Shown here: positions 54,783-64,000 of the stretch, piece after piece
Position numbering within the stretch: the first letter of the stretch is position 1
How the letters are laid out: each line of letters starts with the position of its first letter
DNA from: Costus lasius
Taxonomy: Eukaryota; Streptophyta; Magnoliopsida; Zingiberales; Costaceae
DNA: 64,000 bases
Assembly: GCA_027563935.2 (NCBI GenBank)
Contig: CM050446.2
Location: 29,515,501 to 29,579,500, forward strand
Reading direction: 5' to 3'
Notes under the pieces: generated by a model
The model's database searches: none
What the model saw: only the letters and a program-made list of their open reading frames with translations
What the model was told of the DNA's origin: nothing
Position numbers and translations under genes: made by a program

Positions 54783-57700
54783 TCAAGCATTCATCCCATA
54801 GTGAATTGGGGTCTTCTTGAGCCTTGTTGATCTCCTTAGGGGTGTCCCTACATCAGCTTTCTTGGGGTTGGGAGAACTCTCCTCCGGAGAGTTAGATAGG
54901 AAGCTCTCAAGTTCCTTGGGCAGATGCTGGTGCACTTCTTCTTCCGGGAGCCATTCTTCAGTGTGATCTTCCCACTTGATGAGGTAATTATGTTGAACTC
55001 CCTATTTGTTGACCTGTTGTTGAACTTCCAATACTTGACCGGTCCTCTTTGGTGGTCCTGGCGCTTCAATGTTGAGGGGCACCTTGTAGGGTGTCAAATC
55101 TTCCACGTTGATAGTATGGTAGATCCCAAGGGCCTGTGGCAAATCAAGTATGTAAGCATTATCATTTACCTTTTTTAATATCCGGAAAGGACCCATGGCT
55201 CTCGGTTGAAGCTTGTTGTTGGTGCCATGTTTGTTGCCTCTCCTTCCTGTTTCTAAGCATGACCAAGTCTCCCTCCTACAATTTCACAGCACGACGATGA
55301 GGATTAGCAGCCAATTCCTAGCTAAGTGTATTCTTTGCAATATGATTCTTGACTTCATTATGTATCTTGACAATGTATTGCGCAAAGGACAAGGCTGAGT
55401 GGTTTTGTTTGAAGGGAGATGGTAAAGGGACTAGATCAATGGGTTTGCGCGGTTGGAACCCAAAATTAAGTTGAAAAGGACTAGCACCGGTGGTCCGATT
55501 CACAGCACTATTAAAGGCAAATTCAGCGGTTGGTAAAAGTTTATCCCATGTGCCCGGGTGTTTCCCCACTAAGCATCTTAGAATATTTCCTAGGGACAGA
55601 TTTACCACCTCAGTTTGGCCATCTGATTGTGGGTGGTAGGCTGTGGAAAAGTTAAGCTTGGTTCCCATTAGCTTCCATAAGGTGATCCAAAAATGTCCAA
55701 CAAATTTAACATCCCTATCGGAAACAATGGTACGGGATAGTCCATGTAAACACACCACATCTTTTAAAAAAAGCCTTGCCACATGAGAAGCATCCGTGGT
55801 CTTAGTACATGGAATGAAGTGAGCCATCTTAGTGAACCTATCCACCACCACAAAGAAGTAGTCATAGCGGGCACTAGTGCGAGGGAGTCCTAGCACAAAG
55901 TCCATACTTAGGACTTGCCAAGGTCCCTCGGGTATGGGTAAAGGCATGTACAAACCGGTATTGTACTTCCTTGTCTTGGATACCTGACATGTTTGACAAT
56001 GCCCCACCACCTTAGTCACATCCTTAAACATCGTGGGCCAATAGAATCTTTCTTCTACCAAGGCTAAAATCTTATCCCTACCATGATAATCGGCTGTACC
56101 CCCTCCATGTAATTCCCAAACCAAAAATTCTCTCAAAGATGTGCGTGGAATGCATAGCTTACCTCTTCTAAATAGATACCCATTATTAAATTCAAAATCC
56201 GGATTGCATGACGTGCCGGTCTTAACATTAGTGAACATGTCTTTAAAATCAGGACACTTGTCATACTCCTCTTTGATTCTATCAAACCCAGTAACTGACA
56301 CATGTAGGGTGTTTATTAGAAGCAATTTTCGGCTCAGAGCATCAGCCACCTTATTTTGGATTCCTGCTTTGTGTTTGAGGACAAACGTGTATTGCTGTAG
56401 GAACTCAACCCATTTAGCGTGTTTGGGATTAAGTTTGACTTGGCTGTTCAAATAGATGAGGGCTTGATGGTCACTATTGAGGATAAATTCCTTGTGAATA
56501 AGATAGTGTCTCCAATGTTTAAGAGCTTGCACAATGGCATAGAATCCTTATCATATGTAGAATACCGTTGCCTTGCCTCATTTAATTTCTCACTATAGAA
56601 GGCAATGGGGTGCCCATCCTGGCTAAGCGTACCACCAATACCCACCCCTGAGGCATCACAATCCACAATGAATACCTTATTAAAATCAGGCAACCTCAAT
56701 ACCGGTGTAGTGGTGATCTTCAATTTTAGTTCTTGAAAGGCCCTCTCAGCTGAGGTAGTCCACTCAAAATTGCCTGGGCGTAAACAACTAGTGATTGGCG
56801 CTACCAATGTGCTAAAGCCATGTATGAACCTCCTATAGAATGTAGCTAGGCCATGAAAACTCCTAGCTTTAGTGATAGATGTGGGGGTAGGCCAGTTCAT
56901 GATAGCTTCTACCTTGGATAGGTCGACCTTAAGTCCTTTGTCGTTTATAATGAAGCCTAAGAACTCAACCTCTTGAGTTAAGAAAACACATTTCTTCACA
57001 TTAAGCAATAAATGCTCTTCCTTCAACAAATCAAGAGTGGTCCTTAAGTGTGTTAAATGTTCATGTTCGGTTTTGCTAAAGATCAAGATATCATCAAAAT
57101 ACACCACGAGGAATTTGCCTATGTATGGTTTCAACACATGATGTATTAACCTCATAAAGGTGGAAGGGGCATTGGTCAGCCCAAGAAGAATAACCATCCA
57201 TTCATAAAGCCCATCTTGTGTTTTAAAGGCCGTCTTTCACTCATCTCCTTCCCTAATCCTAACTTGGTGATATCCACTACGGAGATCCACCTTGGAGAAC
57301 CAAGCTGAACCTACAATCATATCAAGGAGATCATCAAGCCGGGGAATAGGGAAGTGGTATTTCACAGTTATCTTATTAATGGCCTGACAATCAATGCACA
57401 TTCTCCATGTGCCATCCTTTTTTGGTGTAAGTAAAGCAGGTACCGCACATGGACTAAGGCTTTCTCTAATTAGCCCTTTGCTAAGTAATTCATCCACTTG
57501 CCTCTTCAACTCAGCATGCTCTAAGGGGCTCATACAATAGTGGGGTAGGTGGGGTAAAGTGGCACCCGGCACAAGGTCAATAGCATGTTGAACTTCTCTT
57601 TCAGGGGGTAATTCTTTGGGTAACTCAGCTGGGGTGATGGTAGGGTAATCTTTTAATATTTCAGTTATAATGGGGGAGTGGTTAGGCTCGGTTTCAGGTT

Positions 57701-57860
57701 GGGCTTGTTGTACTAGAAGAGTATAGAGGAGGCCGGTTTCCTTAATGTCCTGTAGGAATGCTTGGGGCCTTAGCAAAGTAATAGGTTTCTTAGGTTCAAT
57801 TGCCTTTCATTTCTTGTGTGATGTCCTAAGTTCCCTAGGAAAGCTAGGCATGAGGGTGAT
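54783..57860 (-). pseudogene. chromovirus (Ty3/gypsy) pol: RT, RNase H, integrase, chromodomain-like tail
   Basis: Minus-strand pol, the best preserved element coding sequence here. RT shows [49 protein letters not shown] and catalytic YFDDIL. RNase H shows [12 protein letters not shown] and NSDHQAL. Integrase shows the zinc finger (H...H...CQTC), then D in SMDFVLGLPRT, D in IVSDRDVKF and E in GQTEVVN. The C-terminus has GPFRILKKVNDNAY and YLIKWED...EEWLPEEEV, reminiscent of a degenerate chromodomain, and ends at TGA 54783-54785. Breaks: a TGA for Trp after REGDE (57239), a frameshift near 56545, a stop at 55318, further shifts near 55200, and a stop at about 55005. Wording suits the Reina/CRM side of chromoviruses. 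Gag, protease and the 5' LTR would lie right of the Athila-type insertion at 57861. Confidence 0.85.
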
Positions 57861-59693
57861 TGATGTGTGCTATACTAACGCACAACTAACCGCAAGCGTG
57901 ACGGTTTCGTCGCGTGTAGTACTTAAGATGTCGAACCCACAGGGACAGTGATCAAGTACCAAGAGATTACAAATTAATATCTAGACAATTGATTAAGTGG
58001 TTTTAGATTTCAGAAAAGTAGAGTAAATATAACTTAAAGTAAATCGAGTCCAGCGAGAGAAAACTTTGTGAAGAAAACCAGGGTTAGAGATATCGGAACA
58101 TCGGGTTCATCTCATTGAAGGATCTTAAATTCTTACAAGTTAAAATTACAGCAAGCAATCTTAAAGATGCTCAAGGAAGTATCAAAAGGTACAGATTACC
58201 CTCTTTCAACGGTGTAATCCGGTATCAATCTAGATCGGCCTCCTACTTTCGTGGCTCACCGTACCTAGATTGATCCAATGGGTTCAGAGATACTATGAAA
58301 TTCCTCACACAAATCCTGCCCAATTTCTTGACAGGTCAGAGCATGATCGATAAGGCAGATCTAGCGTCACAATTCACCTTTCGGTCCTTCTTGCGGCACG
58401 CGAGAAAAGTAATTGCATGGCTAATGCAATACTAGCAGTAATAGCACAGATCGAATAAACATAAAATAAAGTTGCATTTGTTATGGGAAAATAAGTTCGA
58501 ACACAAGATACAAATAACGAAATTACACCATTGTTCCGATAAAAAGATTAGCTAGCATGACGTCGATTCAGTACAATCTCTAAAGGATTAGAAAGAACTA
58601 AAGAGAAGATAGAAGAAAAAGGAAGCAAACTCTTCTGTAGAAGCGTTGCAACTTTCCTTCAAGTCTTCTAGAATGATAGCATGGCTCCTTCCTCCTCCCT
58701 TGTTGTCACCAAAGCTTTCTCCCTTGCAAAACTCACTAGCCCACCTTGAGCCCCAACTAGGCGCTACCTTCCTCAGCGATTTTGGCCCCTTTTATCATTT
58801 CAGAGGTGCCCTTTGATATTCCAGCATTAAATCTCTTTTAATTAGCTACGTTTTGACACCTTAAACGTCAAAAACGGAGCTATAATGACAAAGTTATGGC
58901 CCTTTTAAGTTTGGGTGCGTAGGGGAGAATTACAGCTGTAATTATTATTACGGCCATGCCTGTAATTCTGATTTTGGTGCTCTTAGACTCTTCAAATCTT
59001 CATACACTTATGGGCCTTTAGATACTCGTCGTTTTGACTCCAAGAATGCCCAAAACGGAGTTAAAATGAGTGACTTATGCATATTTAATGCGGGCCATTA
59101 ATGTTCATGTGAAAATTACGGGTGTAATGAAGATTATGACCACACCCATAATTTTGGTAGAAAACTCCATTTCGTCTAAAATTTTGCTGGCGTGCTGGCC
59201 TTTGACTCGCCTTTGATTCTGGCCATAGTTTGATGTTAGAAGTTGCCGGTGGGAATATTACGGGCAGGCAGAAATTACGGCCATAGCCGTAATGTTGTCT
59301 GTTGAAGATTTCTTTGCCCAAATGACTTCCAATGAGAAAATTAAGAGCACGTCTTCAAAGTATGATTATGCTTGCATAATAATGGGGTTTTTCAGCAATT
59401 CAACTGAGAATTATAGCCATAACGCAGATTATGGGCTCAGCCGTAATTTCATAAATTAGCCCCGTTTGAAGCGAAATTTCTTGTCAAGGTCCTTGATTCA
59501 CTCAGGAACATAAATATGCTTCCAATTAGCTCAAAAAGTGAGTGAATTGTCCTGTATTCATTGAATGAGACAAGAAGTGAAGCTTCTAAACAAAATCAAT
59601 AAAATAAGCTGGAAAGAGATGTAAAAGCATGATATTATGCCTCGATTCGCATGTAAATACTAGTCTAAAAGACTATAAAAATACGAGACATCA
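57861..59693 (-). repeat. Athila-type 3' LTR (1,833 bp)
   Basis: Starts TGATGTCTCG at 59693 on the minus strand and ends cacatca at 57861. The inverted repeats are of the TTACGGC...CCGTAAT type, at about 58927-58967, 59113-59158, 59252-59296 and 59407-59451. It interrupts the chromovirus pol. Confidence 0.75.
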
Positions 59694-59732
59694 AAATCTC
59701 CCAAACTTAAATCATTGCTTATCCTCAAGCAT
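59694..59732 (-). other. polypurine tract and hairpin of the right element
   Basis: The complement shows a decayed copy of the TTGCTTGAGGACAAGCAA hairpin (ATGCTTGAGGATAAGCAA), then ATTTAAGTTTGGGAGATTT before the LTR start. Same order as at 46610-46648. Confidence 0.75.
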
Positions 59733-60027
59733 TTAAAAAATAAGGGTGGTATTCAGAAAAAGGTGAAATCATGTCAAGCTTGTAAAATATCCATGGGAGA
59801 TATCATTATGAATAAATCTTAGTAAGTCAGGGCATTCAAAATGATCATCTATCGTCAAGAGTAAAAGTGTGAAGATCCAGAAACCAAAGTCAGATAAGAC
59901 TTACATCCGTGAAATGCAGTAATCTCCTGTGTGGTATATGTACTCATTTCGAACCTGATTCATCCAAAGTCACAGAGTTGGAAAAACATCAATACACTCT
60001 TATTTGTTTTATTGTCCTCTCAATTTT

Positions 60028-60175
60028 TATTTTAACTTCAACTCTTTTCTTAGGTACCACTGCCAATTTTACGCAATGCCAAGTAAAGGAGTCTTATTAT
60101 TTCTTTTTCTCGAAGACTTCAACTCATATCTTTGGTACCACTGCCAATTTTACGCAGCGCTAAGTAGAGGAGTCT
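60028..60175 (-). repeat. tandem pair of the conserved spacer hairpin motif
   Basis: Two copies of the unit with cttcaactc, gtaccactgccaattttacg, then cag.gc.aagtagaggagtc or a close variant. The same pair is found at 46975-47108. Confidence 0.7.
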
Positions 60176-60686
60176 TTTTTTTTTTTACTGAGAGGAGGTA
60201 ACAACCATCAAATAAATGCATTGAATATTTCCAACATCAAGCAAGGAGAATCAAATTGATAGGGTTGTATACTTCTACAAAAAGATCATAAGCATACCGT
60301 AAGAGAAAATATCTCAATCGAAAAGTGGATCTATCACTTCACATACTTTGTCCATCAAATAGAATAATCACATGAAATCTTGACTTAGAACCAAGATTCA
60401 AAACATAATGGTATCCATGGAATCAATAGAAAATATGAAGCTATCGTGATTTCCGTTGGAAATCATAATAGTTTCAACATGAGAAAATAGTTGCATAGTG
60501 TAATCTACTTGTCGGAAACAAGGGTGTAATTCAAAACAAAACACAAAGTGCTGTAATTATCTAAAAATTTTAAAACAAGACAAACCAAAGTAAACTCTCT
60601 ATCTCCCAAACTTGAAATATGCATAGTCCCTACGCATAGCATGTAAAGATCAAAATTTAGAGATATGGGTGGTGATACTCACAAAA

Positions 60687-60905
60687 TCAGTAAGAGTAAT
60701 TGTCAATGCTCGTCTTAGTGCAATCCTCGTGAGGGTTATCCTCATCGTCGTCATGTGAATTTAGAAGGCGTTGCATATAGAAAATCCAAATATAGCCTGC
60801 AGCCTCGGTGTAGCGTCCGACGAAGAGGGCGGAATGGCAGAAGAAGCAGACTGGCGGAATGTGCATAGTAGATATCCATGCTCCAATCTTATGCTTGGGG
60901 GCCAT
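60687..60905 (-). pseudogene. possible internally deleted accessory ORF remnant
   Basis: A 73-codon frame from ATG 60905 begins MAPKHK, like the MAPKRK start of the aORF at 51781. It ends in an acidic stretch (NSHDDDEDNPHED) and DNYSY, a little like the acidic, PDYSY-containing tail of that ORF. The middle does not match. Its place in the 3' spacer of the element fits. I hold this loosely. Confidence 0.3.
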
Positions 60906-63230
60906 ATTGTAGGAGCAAATTGAGATCAAGAGAAAGCAGCAGCACGAGGAAAACAGAACCTGGAAGAGTGCCGAGAGATTTAACGCTGTTAATCAGGAAA
61001 GTGGGGAGCTTCTTGGCAGAGCTTGGGAAGCACGTAGAACTGGAGATGGAAATCAAGCTCGAGGAGGTGAACTCCTTGGCACAAATAACAGGGCAGCAAC
61101 AAAATTAGGTGGTCGGCGCTCGTGAAGAAAGCAGAGATCCAATAGCTACCGGAGGTGAGAGAGCGGGTGACGTGAAGAAACAGGGAAGCGTGAGATGAAA
61201 TTGAAGGATGAAAAATGGATATCAGCCGAACTGACGATGGCAGCCCTTCTTCTAGTGCCATTGATGAAATCAGAGATGGGAATTGGGTGGTCGGCGCTTG
61301 TGGAGGTAGCAGCAGCGTCGGAAATCTCAGGAACAGAGAAGGTCGAGCAGCAGAGAAGAAATTTTCCTTGATTCTTCTATTAAATAGATGTCGTCCTGAT
61401 TTCTGAACGGAAGAGGTGGCGGAATTAATCCCTCGCTGCTGTAATTTGATGTCGCTGAAGAAGTGGCTATGGAAGAAGGAATATCTGATCAATAAATCCA
61501 AGAAGTCTAGTGAACGCGAACAGCTTCGTGAAGGCTGCGGGCGTTCCAGGGCAGCGACTGCTTCGAGTGAGGATTGAAGATCGGCAGCAGTTTTGATTGA
61601 GGATGAAGCGGTCGGCGCTCGTGAAGATGTCATCAATTATCGCAAAATAGTCCCATGGCAGAGCAAGCAGTTGATAGGTGAAATCAAGGAGAACAGCAGC
61701 AAGATGAAAACATGAACCTGGATTCGCTGAGATCTAGAGGCAGAAGAAATCTGAAGATGGAAATCGGGCCCTCGGCAAACCTAACAGCAAGATAAAAATG
61801 AGATCCTAGAATAGCCAAGAGATCTGAAAGAAACTGAAGATGGAAGGCCCTCGGCTGTAATTTTCTAGCGCAAAGCAGGCCTAGCAGCAAAGTATTTCTA
61901 GGTCTCGGTAGATGTAGTCCGAGAAGGATAACTGTAGAAGTTGAAATCGAAGAAGAGGACCCATCCTCTTGAGTCACTGGCGCTTGTGATGGTAGCAACA
62001 TTCGTCGGTGATAACAGCAGAGCAAGAAGCACATCTGTAGCAGAGCAGCAACGAAGATTAGCAAGAGAAGCTTTGGTAGATGAAATTAGTTGGATGAAAA
62101 TCAGCAGGAGCCTCCTTCTCTAGAGTTGCCGGCGATCGTGATGATAGGAGTGGCGGAAACTAGGTGGTTAGCGCCTATGAAGGAAGCAGCAATCCAACAG
62201 TTAGTGGAGGCGGAGGAGAAAATCAGTCTCGGCAGATAAAATCGAAGCAGGAGTCGCCGATGGATTTGTGGTAGCATCGGCACGGGAAGGTCATGAAATG
62301 GAAGAATCGCGATCGCCACCCTCGCCTTCAATTTTGGTCAGCGAGTGTATGAACCGCAGGCGTCGCTGGTGGCTTCAGGCGTTGAATCGGCGCAAGTGCG
62401 TAAATACTTTAGGGATGGGCGCGAGAGAGGAGGCTGGTGAACTGACTATTCCAGCCATTTGCTCAACGGACGAAGCTTTTGCTGATGGCGGCTCGGTAGA
62501 GTAATAGTAGAGGAAAAGTGGTGGATGCCTGCTCGAATAGGTAACTCGGTGGATCTGGTGAGAAGTCTCACCGCTTTGCGTTGAAGAAGATGAAGAGCTG
62601 TGGCTATTGATGAGGTCGGCGCTGTCTTTGGCTGTAATTTTGGTTGAGATTCGAGAGGACAGCAGCTGTGTCCGTTGAAGTTGAAGACAGAGGCAGCAAT
62701 GATCTGAAATCAGATTATTGGAGGGCGGTGGCAGTTTTTGGTCACAGATCTGGCGCTGGTAGCAGGTTTCATTGATGATTGAGAAGGGTGGCGGCTGATT
62801 AATGTTGCGACTGGAGGAAAAAAAGGCAGCAGTTTCCAGTCGCATGGATGGAGGTCGGTGTTGATTGGAGCAGCGCCGAGTGGTGTTAAGTTGCTGGAGG
62901 CATCAATGAAGGTCGGTGGCAGTTTCAACTTGGATTGAAGGATCTTCACTCAAGGTCGCTACAGGATTTCCATTGCGGATTGGAGGAAGTCGGCGGCAGG
63001 ATTTGTTGAAGTTGGAGAGTGTCCATAAGCTTTTTGCCGAGCGTGGAAAATGATTTCCACAATTTTGACTGTCCAAGCCATCTGATGCCCATAAGTGATA
63101 TTACGGCCTCGCAAAAAAAAAATTATTTTCTTTTAAACAAAAAACTTAAGACAAATCCATAATCTGAATCCCTAACCAAAAATAAATAAATAACACACAT
63201 CAAAAAAATAAATAAAAATATAAAATATAA
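60906..63230 (-). other. long degenerate repetitive spacer
   Basis: Purine-rich on the plus strand. The phrase ggtcggcgctcgtgaag or a variant recurs near 61110, 61290, 61612, 62165, 62610, 62852, 62910 and 62990 with irregular spacing. Attached words include gaagcagcaat and ttgaagatcggcagcag. The open frames on both strands are Ser/Ala/Glu-rich by-products of this composition. No protein family recognised. Confidence 0.5.
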
Positions 63231-63233
63231 TAA

Positions 63234-63290
63234 AGGACTTGGGTTGCCTCCCAAGAACTGCTTGTTTAGGGTCATTAGCTTGACCACCAG
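63234..63290 (-). other. post-pol motif
   Basis: Cttgggttgcctcccaagaa, ending with ggtcattagcttgac, matches positions 9-57 of the window, where it directly follows an Athila-type pol. Here pol is absent. Confidence 0.7.
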
Positions 63291-63299
63291 CGTAATGCA

Positions 63300-63744
63300 G
63301 AGTTTTGAATGTATAAATCAACACCAAGGAATGCATACCTTAAATTTTCAGTCGGTGATTTCAGATATATGTTTCTTTCAATAGTTACCTGGGGTGATTT
63401 ACCATTCTCAAATTGATTAGTTTCATACAATCAATGACTTTTGCAAAAGTATGAGTATTTCCATTGTCCTTCTCATCCTTGTCAGCCTGACTGGAACATC
63501 ATCTAAAATTTCTACCGGTTTCTCACATAATGATCAGCAAGTTATAATAAGATGGCCATATCTTCAAAGACTTCTATGAGTTAAAAAGTTTGGCAGTGAA
63601 CATTCTAGAAAGTATATGAAAAGGTAGAGTTATGCTAACAGAATGAAAACTAAGTTACTAAAAACAAGTAAGAAAAATAAACAAAAATAAACAGGATAAA
63701 GTCTAGTCTACCAATTCTTAAATCATTTCGATATTGATTGCCTA
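63300..63744 (-). other. leader region between PBS and post-pol motif
   Basis: About 0.45 kb of non-coding, AT-rich sequence occupying the place where about 6 kb of gag and pol would be expected. No gag motif is seen. Confidence 0.5.
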
Positions 63745-63762
63745 TCCTCGGCAACGGCGCCA
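63745..63762 (-). other. primer-binding site
   Basis: The complement reads TGGCGCCGTTGCCGAGGA, one base from the usual Athila-type site, and follows the LTR end with the agttt spacer. It fixes the minus orientation. Confidence 0.85.
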
Positions 63763-63767
63763 AAACT

Positions 63768-64000
63768 TGATGTATTCTTTATCGTACGAGTAACCGCAAG
63801 CGTTACAGCTTTGTCGTAGTAGTACTTAAGATGTCGATCCCACAGGGACAGTGATCAAGTACCAAGTGATTGCAAATCAATAGCTAGACAATCGGGTAAA
63901 TGTTTTTGGGTTTTTGGAAAATAAATGAAAATACAACTAAATACAAATGCTAGCTGAATCAAGCAAGTGTAAGTTTTGGATAGAAAACAAGGTTTAGAGA
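63768..64000 (-). repeat. Athila-type 5' LTR, 3' end only
   Basis: Aligns with 57861-58090 (shared: taaccgcaagcgt, gtagtacttaagatgtcga, cccacagggacagtgatcaa). The rest lies beyond the window. Confidence 0.75.

Larger units (their letters stand above)
57861..64000 (-). mobile_element. Athila-type derivative lacking gag-pol, running off the window
   Basis: Minus-strand order: 5' LTR (from beyond 64000 to 63768), PBS, short leader, the post-pol motif, a long 3' spacer with repeats, hairpin, polypurine tract and 3' LTR (59693-57861). No gag, protease, RT or integrase is present between PBS and post-pol motif, only about 0.45 kb. This is the layout of a large non-autonomous derivative. Caution: the visible about 230 bp of the 5' LTR match the 3' LTR only at roughly three quarters of positions, so the two LTRs may not stem from one insertion. 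The left flank is gtgat (57856-57860). Confidence 0.6.

Noticed and set aside
61000..63000. Frames of up to 215 codons on both strands as genes
   Set aside because: Repeated degenerate spacer of a retrotransposon; Ser/Ala-rich with no conserved blocks.

Overview
The window is plant nuclear DNA, almost certainly from a monocot with a repeat-rich genome. The reasons are the plant retrotransposon lineages present (Athila-type and chromovirus Ty3/gypsy, Ty1/copia, PIF/Harbinger, hAT) and one very GC-rich, intronless protein gene in an AT-rich background. I see one convincing host gene: a 422-codon reading frame on the minus strand at 36413-37681, with a TATA box, that looks like the plant Knr4/Smi1-like uncharacterised family. 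Almost everything else is transposable-element DNA, much of it nested. Target-site duplications (TSDs) let several layers be separated.

Layout. 1-7.8 kb: a minus-strand Athila-type element (gag, protease, RT, RNase H, integrase, all broken), with an LTR-type insertion in its integrase (1229-3289, TSD CTGCA) and its 5' LTR fused to mid-gag by a deletion. 8.7-9.7 kb: a PIF/Harbinger-like non-autonomous element (TSD TAA). 11.0-21.5 kb: a hAT transposase pseudogene split by a copia solo LTR (TSD TTAAG). That LTR is itself split by a later copia element of the same family (12514-20172, TSD GTAGT), which holds an opposite-strand chromovirus gag fragment. 21.5-25.4 kb: intergenic. 25.4-29.5 kb: a decayed PIF/Harbinger-type element with long inverted arms built of a repeated unit, plus Myb/SANT-like and HARBI1-like remnants. 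30.6-34.05 kb: further non-autonomous DNA elements, one with a hAT-like insertion inside. 36-38.5 kb: the host gene and its flanks. 38.9-40.0 kb: a second piece of the PIF/Harbinger-type element.

40.0-53.7 kb is a mosaic of Athila-type elements on both strands: two copies of an accessory ORF (aORF) related to the Athila ORF-1 proteins, two solo LTRs with perfect 5-bp TSDs (41403-43082 ATAAT; 47893-50267 GGCTC), a truncated copia LTR, and a plus-strand LTR-PBS-gag start. 53.7-57.86 kb: chromovirus pol on the minus strand, cut at 57860 by an Athila-type LTR. 57.86-64 kb: a minus-strand Athila-type derivative without gag-pol; its 5' LTR runs off the window.

The feature I find most interesting is in the Athila-type LTRs. 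At the same place, upstream of the TATA box, each carries an array of short inverted repeats. The arm sequence differs between subfamilies (TTACGG/CCGTAA versus GGTGAAC/GTTCACC inside TCACGG/CCGTGA), but the palindromic layout is kept. Two 3' spacers also share a tandemly duplicated hairpin motif. All alignments, counts and boundaries were made by eye; lineage names come from remembered family motifs, not from a search.
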